From Candidatus Angelobacter sp. Gp1-AA117 (GTDB taxonomy: Bacteria > Acidobacteriota > Terriglobia > Terriglobales > Acidobacteriaceae), in NCBI GenBank assembly GCA_003223515.1, contig QHVI01000074.1:1-56811 (forward strand): 56,811 nt of DNA. Direction: 5' to 3'. Positions within the stretch are counted from its first letter, which is position 1. The number at the start of each line of letters is the position of its first letter. Made by a program: the position numbers and the translations under genes. Shown piece by piece: positions 50,523 through 56,811 of this stretch. The notes beneath the pieces are model-generated. The model had not been told where the DNA came from. It did no database searches and was given only the letters and a program-made list of their open reading frames with translations.

Positions 50523-53500
50523 TTACGGCTCACCGAATATCTGAAATCCCGCCCAATAGTGAGGGTGCGGCGTCTTCTGCCGCTGTTGGAGTTCGGCTTG
50601 GCGGAGGGCTTCGGCGGGGGATTTGCCGTACTTAAGTTGTTCATAAAAAGATGTCATGAGCTCTTCCGTCCGGGCAGAACTCACGTCCCAGCCTGCGGCG
50701 ATAACCCGTTGCGCCCCGGCTTCGAGGAAGGCCCGGGCCAGACTATCCAGATTCACAGTCCCGTTTTTCTCGCCAGTTCCCGACGAGCATGACGCCAAAA
50801 CAACGGTTTTCATTTGGCGCAGGTCCAGCTCTGCAATCTGCTCGGCAGCGGTATATTGTGTGTCCGGCGGGCTCCCGCGAGTTTCAGGAAGCAGCAGAGC
50901 AGAAAACCCACCATTACTGATGGTGTGGCCGGCGAAATGGAAGAGTGTTCCTCGTGAAGCATAGGCCTTCAAGATTTGGAAATTCGTTTCCTCTCTCGGG
51001 AAGAGATGTGAATTTGGCAGCAGGCGATGCAGGATCTCCGCTTCTTCGGCAGCGCGATGCGGAAAAGGGTACTTGTAAGTCAGATCTGCGGAAAGAACAG
51101 GGGGGCCGAAGATAAGCGCGCTCTCTAGGCCAGCCTGTATCTCTTCAGCGGGCTTTCCCAGATCGAGAATACCAATCACCTGCGCGATCGCGAATCTTTC
51201 CACCAGCGGATGACCGGGTTTTTCTTCCAGCAGGTTCCAGGGAACAGCAGCAAGCTCACGATCGGGATCGATGATCAGCGTGCCGGAAGATGGGAGGCTG
51301 CCGGCAAAAGGCGCCAGCAGCAACCGGTAGAGTTCGGTGCTGAGAGATGAAATCTCCTCCGGCGAAGAGTCTGGATCGGAAATCAGGGTCGACAATCTCT
51401 CCACTCGTTCCTTGAGACCGGTACTGTCCAGATGCTTCTGCTCGACTTTGCCGTTCCCGATCAGCCACCCCGAAAGCCCGCTGGTGGGCAGAAATGCATA
51501 TACCAAGGCGATCCGATCTTCTGGCAGAGCGAAGCTGGGCGGAGAGGCGGCCGGCTCACAATTGGGAGAGATAAAGCTTTGAATTTGAGGATTGCGTCCA
51601 GAACGGAATGTTTCCCACACAGCCAGGGCTTCCAACGGAAGATGCAGGCCCAGCTTGATGGCCGTCAGACCGCGCCATGAGGACTCGATTTCTCGTAAAG
51701 CATCGTCGCGTTGTGCTTGGCTTTGGACCGTTGCCATTTTGTCTTGGGTTTCAATAATCGATTGGAGGAAAAATTGGCAGGAGTCCTGCAATGCACCGAT
51801 GCGAAGATAAGCATTGCCGAAGGCGGGAAGAAGCACTCGACGCAAATTGGGGTTAAGGTGCGGATAGGGCCAACTCACACCCTGAGTTCGTTTCTGGAGA
51901 AGCCCCAGGCCATCGCGGGCATGGCCGGTCGCGACCAGCGCTTCCGCATGGGCGACTTCGCCTTCGTCCCATACCTGGGCTATTTCTTTCGGGTCCACTT
52001 GCTTGAATTCATTGGCCATGTCGGCGAAGGTAAGGTCGGCCTGTTGGGTAAAGCCGGCCTCCATTTCCCACTGCCCCAGACTGGAAAGCAGGATTCCCCG
52101 AATCAGATACAAGCTGGAGCCTTCCAGCATCAAAGTGCCCTCACGCAATACGGCCAGAGCTGCGTGCAGATTTCCGGCGTTCCGAGCGGAATTGGCCAGG
52201 GTGTAATAAAACGAGTAGACGCGAATGATGGGCAAAGGCGTCGACCAGAAGGTCGTGAAGCCCTGCTGTGCTCGACGCCAAATCATCAACCTGGAACCCG
52301 CCGCTACATAAGGTTCGGTCAGAAAACCGAGTGAGCGCAGGGCCAGGCCGGAATACCCGGTACTGATGACCAAGTCAGACGCGGCATTTCTGAACGCGAT
52401 GATGTCCTGGCGTCTCTTGCGCGTCAGACAGCCGACGTGCTCAAGCCTGGCTTGGGCCATTATCCAGGTGTATTTTTTTTGTTTCGCCCTAATTTCCAGA
52501 TCTCCTGGCTTTGCCTCAGTTTCTGGATCCCCCCGCTTTATTCCCAGCGTGGCCAAACAATCATCGGCATTGTCTTGGCGGTCAAGAGAATAAACAATTT
52601 CAAGCCGAGCACGAAGCGCGCCAGCCTGGTTATGGTATTTCGTAAAGATTTTTTCCGCCGATTTCGCGACCTCGGCTGCGCGACGGTGCTCTCCTTTCAG
52701 GTTCAACCGAACGGCTTCTGTCAAATCGGTCAGTGCCCGCGTAGTTGCGGGTAAAGATTTCATCTTGAGAAGATTCAGAACCCAGTCGTCGTGACGGTCT
52801 TGGTGCAGTAGAGTGCCCAAATATTGAACAGCTTTGGCGGCGTCCAGAGACTGCCCGATTTCGGCCAGCCACTCTCGAGTGGCCCTATCGAGCGCGAACT
52901 CTTCGCCCTCTCGTTGTTGTTGTTCGTCGGCGGCGAGGTAAGAAGCCGGCGACGATAAGGAAATTATTTGCCGCTTGCGCGTCCATAGGAAATCCTGCAG
53001 TGCCATCAATCGCTGATTTGAATCTGCTTTCCATTGCGCGAGGGGCTCTGCGGCGGCTGTATCGGCCCATCGTTGGCGCGCTTGCAGGCGGAGCTGCGCC
53101 TGCTGAAACAAAAGCGCCGAATCATAAAGAGACTCCGGGCTGCTCCTTATCTGGTCGGCCTTCAAGATGTGCTCCAGAGCGTTTTCATACTCCAGAGGAT
53201 TCGTCGGATTTGCATTTAAAGCAAACGCGATTCCGAGTTCCAGGTGCAGGCCGGGATTGTCGGGACTCACCAGAAGGGCACGTTGGTATTGGCTGATGCT
53301 CTCTTCGGGCTGGCAGGTAAGGAGGGCTGCTCGCCCTCGCAGACGCATCGATGTATCAGAGACTCCCAGAATGTCTTCGGCTTCGGCTGTTTGCAACCGG
53401 AACTTAATGGTCTCGTTGTCCGGAACGGGGGTGCAGTTAGCCGAACCTAACCCGTTGCTGTTGGCGTAAGGAACGCCAACCCAGCGATATAGGAAAGGCC

Positions 53501-53636
53501 GAAAGTTGGCATAAAGTCTGTCGCTCTCGATTTGTGCTGAATGAAGAAGCCAATATCCGCGGAATGGACGCGCCATGAGGCCGATGCCAGCCAGAAGAAT
53601 GCAGCCGATACAGCTTTTCCACAGATGTGGTCTCAT
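50523..53636 (-). CDS. TPR-CHAT protease
   Basis: About 1037 residues. A short N-terminal membrane anchor (CIGCILLAGIGLMA) is followed by a long TPR-like helical region (about 90-680) and a C-terminal CHAT domain (caspase/gingipain/separase clan). The catalytic His is at about 904 in LFHFAGHT and the Cys at about 950 in VVLASCSSGTG. GAQRVIAAGWDV and PHYWAGFQIFGEP complete the domain. CHAT proteins are proteases or scaffolds in programmed death and conflict systems. The ATG at 53636 was chosen; an in-frame TTG at 53663 adds nine residues. It lies 45 bp after the anti-sigma/TPR gene and before the paralogue/trypsin genes. Confidence 0.85.
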   Translation of the reverse strand: MRPHLWKSCIGCILLAGIGLMARPFRGYWLLHSAQIESDRLYANFRPFLYRWVGVPYANSNGLGSANCTPVPDNETIKFRLQTAEAEDILGVSDTSMRLRGRAALLTCQPEESISQYQRALLVSPDNPGLHLELGIAFALNANPTNPLEYENALEHILKADQIRSSPESLYDSALLFQQAQLRLQARQRWADTAAAEPLAQWKADSNQRLMALQDFLWTRKRQIISLSSPASYLAADEQQQREGEEFALDRATREWLAEIGQSLDAAKAVQYLGTLLHQDRHDDWVLNLLKMKSLPATTRALTDLTEAVRLNLKGEHRRAAEVAKSAEKIFTKYHNQAGALRARLEIVYSLDRQDNADDCLATLGIKRGDPETEAKPGDLEIRAKQKKYTWIMAQARLEHVGCLTRKRRQDIIAFRNAASDLVISTGYSGLALRSLGFLTEPYVAAGSRLMIWRRAQQGFTTFWSTPLPIIRVYSFYYTLANSARNAGNLHAALAVLREGTLMLEGSSLYLIRGILLSSLGQWEMEAGFTQQADLTFADMANEFKQVDPKEIAQVWDEGEVAHAEALVATGHARDGLGLLQKRTQGVSWPYPHLNPNLRRVLLPAFGNAYLRIGALQDSCQFFLQSIIETQDKMATVQSQAQRDDALREIESSWRGLTAIKLGLHLPLEALAVWETFRSGRNPQIQSFISPNCEPAASPPSFALPEDRIALVYAFLPTSGLSGWLIGNGKVEQKHLDSTGLKERVERLSTLISDPDSSPEEISSLSTELYRLLLAPFAGSLPSSGTLIIDPDRELAAVPWNLLEEKPGHPLVERFAIAQVIGILDLGKPAEEIQAGLESALIFGPPVLSADLTYKYPFPHRAAEEAEILHRLLPNSHLFPREETNFQILKAYASRGTLFHFAGHTISNGGFSALLLPETRGSPPDTQYTAAEQIAELDLRQMKTVVLASCSSGTGEKNGTVNLDSLARAFLEAGAQRVIAAGWDVSSARTEELMTSFYEQLKYGKSPAEALRQAELQQRQKTPHPHYWAGFQIFGEP

Positions 53637-53681
53637 CTTTGGGAGAATGAGTATAGTCGACAAGCCGCGCCGGTTTCAGCG

Positions 53682-54803
53682 TCAGCGAAGACCTTCGAGT
53701 TTCCTGATTTTGTCTTGGATCTCGGCAGACCATGCTGGATCGCTCTCCAGGGGCAAACATCGGTTGAGATCAGCCAGCGCTTGGTTCCATAATTGCAAAT
53801 GTTCCTCGACAACCGCGCGATCGAACAGGGCAGCGGAACTAGGCGGAAAGGAAGCAAGCATTTCCTCGAGGACGGCCTTCGCCCGCAAATAATAACTGCG
53901 ATCGTCTGTAATTTCGCCCATGCGGAAATTTGCTATAGCCAAATCAAACAGAAGGGACTGCGAAGCTGGTTTGGACTGCGTGGCTTTGGTTAAATCTTCG
54001 ATTAGTCGTGTTGATGGCGTGCCACCCAGGATTTCGCTTTGGGCCTGTAGATGGAGCCATTCCGTTCTTCCGAGAGTCTCTGGGGTTTGCCGCTGGATTG
54101 CGTCTTTCGCGGCAAGAAGAGGTCGTGGTTTGTTCAAATTGGCCGGGCCCAAGGTTTCCTTCGGTTCGCCCCACGCCATTCCCAGCCATCTCATCTCGGT
54201 CGTTCTATGCTCCGGGTACGCTTGAGCCAGCAGTTCCCCTACTTTTTCCGGGGTGTCGCGTTGGGTGTACCAGATGCTGAAAACTATGATCGCACAGGCG
54301 GCGGTGGCTGCGGGGATCAGAGCCCATCTCCACAAGAAAGTCCAGCGTGGTGGAGGAGAGGGCGTTGCCTGCTTCAGCATCTCCTTCGCAGTCTGCTGCT
54401 GCCACGTGGGTGAGCCGCTGCTTAACTGATTGAGGATGCCCTGCTCTTTGGGAGTGAAGTTGCCGGAAAAGTCTTCCGTGTATTCGCTCAGTAGCGGGCC
54501 ACAACGGTCGCAAGTGGAGGCGTGGAGCTTGAGTTTTTGGGCGATCCGTTCAGTGCAGAGCCCTGCCGCCAGGTTGCGAATCTCATCTTCGCTGAGACAC
54601 TCCGACGTGGGTATCGTTTTCATCTTCAGGTCAGGAAGCAATGCGAACTGAGTGCGCTGGAATTCGAGCACACGGCTGCGGCAGGAAGGGCAGTCAGCAA
54701 GGTGCTTCTCCACCCGCTGTTTTGTCTCCGGTCCCGCGCTGGAGGCCCGTTTCCCGTACTGCTGAATTTGAGCACTGCTCAAATGCTCAGATAGCTGGTC
54801 CAC
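53682..54803 (-). CDS. zinc-finger, single-pass TPR anti-sigma-like protein
   Basis: A 373-residue protein. Residues 33-45 hold HLADCPSCRSRV and 93-105 hold HASTCDRCGPLL, two anti-sigma zinc-finger (H-x3-C-x2-C) motifs. One transmembrane helix (about 160-180, LIPAATAACAIIVFSIWY) follows, then an extracytoplasmic TPR-like region (about 230-365). Such proteins hold the cognate ECF sigma factor at the membrane and release it after a signal. It follows the sigma gene by 194 bp and precedes the CHAT gene. The start is taken as GTG 54803 with GGAG about 10 bases upstream. The double finger is less usual than a single one. Confidence 0.8.
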   Translation of the reverse strand: MDQLSEHLSSAQIQQYGKRASSAGPETKQRVEKHLADCPSCRSRVLEFQRTQFALLPDLKMKTIPTSECLSEDEIRNLAAGLCTERIAQKLKLHASTCDRCGPLLSEYTEDFSGNFTPKEQGILNQLSSGSPTWQQQTAKEMLKQATPSPPPRWTFLWRWALIPAATAACAIIVFSIWYTQRDTPEKVGELLAQAYPEHRTTEMRWLGMAWGEPKETLGPANLNKPRPLLAAKDAIQRQTPETLGRTEWLHLQAQSEILGGTPSTRLIEDLTKATQSKPASQSLLFDLAIANFRMGEITDDRSYYLRAKAVLEEMLASFPPSSAALFDRAVVEEHLQLWNQALADLNRCLPLESDPAWSAEIQDKIRKLEGLR

Positions 54804-54997
54804 TGCGCTCTATCTCCTAATTATGAACGTAGAACAGGCGTTCCATCCTTTCAAATGAATCTTAATTATGCCCCGGCTCTTGAACAAATACAGATAAACT
54901 GCGAAATTGGTAAACTAATGTTAAATGTTTGTCTGAATCGTCTTAAAATTGCCTGCGTTGATGGGCGTTCCCACGCGCGAAAAGGAAAACTGCGGCG

Positions 54998-55609
54998 CTA
55001 AAGGCCCAGACATTCACTCACCCATATACTCAGGCGCAGCAGTGCGCTCTCTACTCCTTTCGCGTTTTTAAAGCCGATATCGGGAAGTTGTGAGATGTCC
55101 TGGGCCGTGAACCCTTCACGGAAGTAGAGCCAGAAAATTTTGTAGTCGCGGCCAAAGTTCGGTTCGCCTTTTCGCTGTTGCAGGCATTTTTCAATCTCAT
55201 TCATCCTGAGAGTGTTGAAGATCGACTCGGCAGCACTGGAACGGTCCGACGGGGGCTGGGGAAGATCATCGATATGTTCCGCCGCCTCTCCGCCGCCTAC
55301 TCTATCGCTGTTCTTTTTGCGCATATCGTCTTCTACCACATTGGCTGCCACAACTTTGAAATAGGCACGTAAGGCGTTCTCATGCCGAAATTCAAAGCTG
55401 CGCAGGGCCTTGAAACCCTCCCTGCAGATTTTAAGAAAGACATCGCCTACCAAGTCATCCACGTCGGTGCGGTCTATCCATCGTGGGCAGCGGGAGAGAC
55501 GTTTGAAAATAACGCCGGCAATCACAGGCTGAAAACGGCGCACAAATTCGGCCCATAAAGTTTCATCCTGGGAGGCAAGACAAAGCCGCAGTAATTCTTC
55601 GTCTGACAT
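54998..55609 (-). CDS. ECF-like RNA polymerase sigma factor
   Basis: A 203-residue sigma-70 family protein. Region 2 shows LWAEFVRRFQPVIAGVIFKRL and DVDDLVGDVFLKICREGFKALRSF. Region 4 is divergent (FWLYFREGFTAQDISQLPDIGFKNAKGVESALLRL), with a helix-turn-helix-like pattern that is longer than usual. A linker with many Ser/Pro/Asp separates them. This branch of sigma factors often sits beside zinc-finger and TPR/CHAT genes. The ATG at 55609 has AAGAG upstream; the frame is open to 55720. It would direct transcription of the downstream array. Confidence 0.82.
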   Translation of the reverse strand: MSDEELLRLCLASQDETLWAEFVRRFQPVIAGVIFKRLSRCPRWIDRTDVDDLVGDVFLKICREGFKALRSFEFRHENALRAYFKVVAANVVEDDMRKKNSDRVGGGEAAEHIDDLPQPPSDRSSAAESIFNTLRMNEIEKCLQQRKGEPNFGRDYKIFWLYFREGFTAQDISQLPDIGFKNAKGVESALLRLSIWVSECLGL

Positions 55610-55822
55610 TACTCTTGAGGATCCATAGCGTGAACTAGGATTGGTGCATTCTAACCTATTTACATTCAATGATAAGCACTTTTTATTGATGGTTAACATG
55701 AGGTTTCTTCTACGATCCAATACAGCTTAAATATCTCTAAATTTGTATTTAACTCATGCGAAGCTTGTCGTAAATCGTGTAGTCTGAGAGTCAGATAGTT
55801 TGTTCAATTTAGAATGTTCTAG

Positions 55823-56611
55823 ATGGCCATTCGGCGCACTCCAACCAATCTGTTCACTATCGTTCTACTTGCGTCGGGCCTTGCTATATCAACGGAAACT
55901 CCCAAGACCCTCCACCCCACCGGCTACGTCAACGACTTCGCCGGGGTGGTGGATGGGACTTCGGCGCAGGAGATTACGGCCCTTGCGCAGCAGGTTGAGC
56001 AGAAGGCTAAAGCGCAGATTGCTGTGGTTACGGTGCATTCCCTGGATGGCGCTGATATTGAGGGTTATGCGGTTGATCTCTACAAGCAGTGGGGCATAGG
56101 TGCTAAGAGTACCAGCCGCGGGGTGCTGGTGCTGCTGGCTGTGGATGACCATCGCTACCGCACAGAGGTCGGCTATGGGTTGGAGCCTATCTTGCCAGAC
56201 GGCAAGGTTGGCGGGTTCTGGCGGGATGCTGTCCCGCTGTTGAAACAGAATCAATATGGTCCAGCGCTGGCGCAGGTTACTCGGTCGATTGCTGAGACCA
56301 TTGCTGCCGATGCTGGCGTCACGCTTGACGTGCAATCCAGCCGTGCGCCTCCCCGTCGGCGTCCTCGCTCTAATGAGTCTTTTCCCCTGTTGTGGCTTAT
56401 CCTGTTTCTGGTTGTTCCCCTGGTATTCCGCTTTCTCTTTGGCAGGAGGCGTTACGGCGGGTGGGGTGGGCCCTTCTTCTGGGGAGGGTTTGGCGGTGGT
56501 GGTTCCAGCGGCGCAAGCTGGGGCGGCGGTGGTGGATTTGGGGGTGGGGGTGGCTTCGGCGGATTTGGCGGGGGCAGCTCCGGTGGCGGGGGTGCTAGTG
56601 GCAGTTGGTAA
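55823..56611 (+). CDS. TPM-domain (YgcG-like) membrane protein
   Basis: A 262-residue protein with an N-terminal hydrophobic export signal (LFTIVLLASGLAIS), a TPM domain (about 33-160: HPTGYVNDFAGVVD, then AQIAVVTVHSLDG and YRTEVGYGLEPILPDG, a classic TPM ending), a transmembrane helix (FPLLWLILFLVVPLVFRFLF, about 188-207) and a very Gly/Ser-rich C-terminus (210-262). YgcG relatives are thought to be phosphatase-like or structural. It is divergent from the sigma gene and probably unrelated to the CHAT array. Confidence 0.88.
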   Translation: MAIRRTPTNLFTIVLLASGLAISTETPKTLHPTGYVNDFAGVVDGTSAQEITALAQQVEQKAKAQIAVVTVHSLDGADIEGYAVDLYKQWGIGAKSTSRGVLVLLAVDDHRYRTEVGYGLEPILPDGKVGGFWRDAVPLLKQNQYGPALAQVTRSIAETIAADAGVTLDVQSSRAPPRRRPRSNESFPLLWLILFLVVPLVFRFLFGRRRYGGWGGPFFWGGFGGGGSSGASWGGGGGFGGGGGFGGFGGGSSGGGGASGSW

Positions 56612-56811
56612 CCCCACACCTTTAACCGCAGTCGGACATGGGACTTGAGTCCCACCCAGAAAAGATGAAAATAGGTATGAGCGACTGCGTGGGCGAAAGC
56701 CGAATCTCTGTGGCGCCTGCAAGAGCCCGCACCGCAGTCTGGCTTGGACATCGCATCGTACCCGAAACTGTTGCTCCTCTCAGGAAGCACGCAGGGCAGA
56801 CTGATCCTGAT
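56612..56811. other. window-end intergenic stretch
   Basis: No gene. GGGACTTGAGTCCC (56640-56653) is a perfect 14-bp palindrome and GTGGGCGAAAGCC is a REP-like fragment. The next gene lies outside the window. Confidence 0.5.

Noticed and set aside
51711-52334. 207-codon plus-strand ORF inside the CHAT gene
   Set aside because: Antisense shadow of the TPR region; no domain.

Overview
The window looks like a chromosomal segment of an acidobacterium, probably of the Terriglobia/Koribacter type. This is inferred, not proven. The clues are a tandem-FtsX permease of the kind abundant in Acidobacteriota (20618-23092), many mosaic intergenic repeats built from short unit families, a moderately GC-rich base composition, and several small proteins that look lineage-specific. 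No rRNA, CRISPR array or phage module is visible. The one tRNA is tRNA-Leu(UAA) at 41189-41275.

Region 1 (1-2671) holds the tail of an IS630-type transposase, a 720-bp gene-free stretch with an exact 21-bp-period repeat, and a secreted DUF885 protein. Region 2 (2874-14491) is the main biosynthetic locus. A stand-alone NRPS adenylation domain with a phenylalanine-type binding-pocket code converges on a six-gene operon. That operon encodes a CmlA-type diiron beta-hydroxylase, a type II thioesterase, and FkbH, FkbI, ACP and FkbK homologues, i.e. the set that makes hydroxymalonyl-ACP. Divergent from it lie an ABC exporter, a methyltransferase and an FAD oxidoreductase. No ketosynthase or condensation domain is present, so the product is unknown.

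Region 3 (14532-23705) is signalling and housekeeping: a 1152-aa hybrid histidine kinase divergent from an HD-GYP response regulator, a D-serine dehydratase-like PLP enzyme, the tandem-FtsX permease and a YtxH-like protein. Region 4 (23918-29519) is a five-gene CoA-dependent acid catabolism operon (CitE-like lyase, acyl-CoA dehydrogenase, family III CoA-transferase, MaoC hydratase, MmgE/PrpD). Region 5 (29937-45292) holds a lytic transglycosylase with a GAF protein, an ECF sigma/anti-sigma pair, a CuA-like lipoprotein, glyQ-glyS, tRNA-Leu, nadB and several small conserved-looking proteins.

Region 6 (45475-47440) contains a YdjM-like membrane hydrolase and, downstream, a decayed second copy of the nadB 3' end plus that hydrolase, abutting a broken C11 (clostripain) peptidase fragment. 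Region 7 (47562-55609) is a minus-strand operon-like array: ECF sigma factor, zinc-finger/TPR anti-sigma-like protein, TPR-CHAT protease, then a cytoplasmic trypsin-like protease flanked by two paralogous proteins of unknown function that share an N-terminal block and a Gly-rich C-terminal tail around Q-V-C-G-G. This is the best candidate for an undescribed, possibly protease-executed stress or conflict system. The window closes with a TPM-domain membrane protein (55823-56611).
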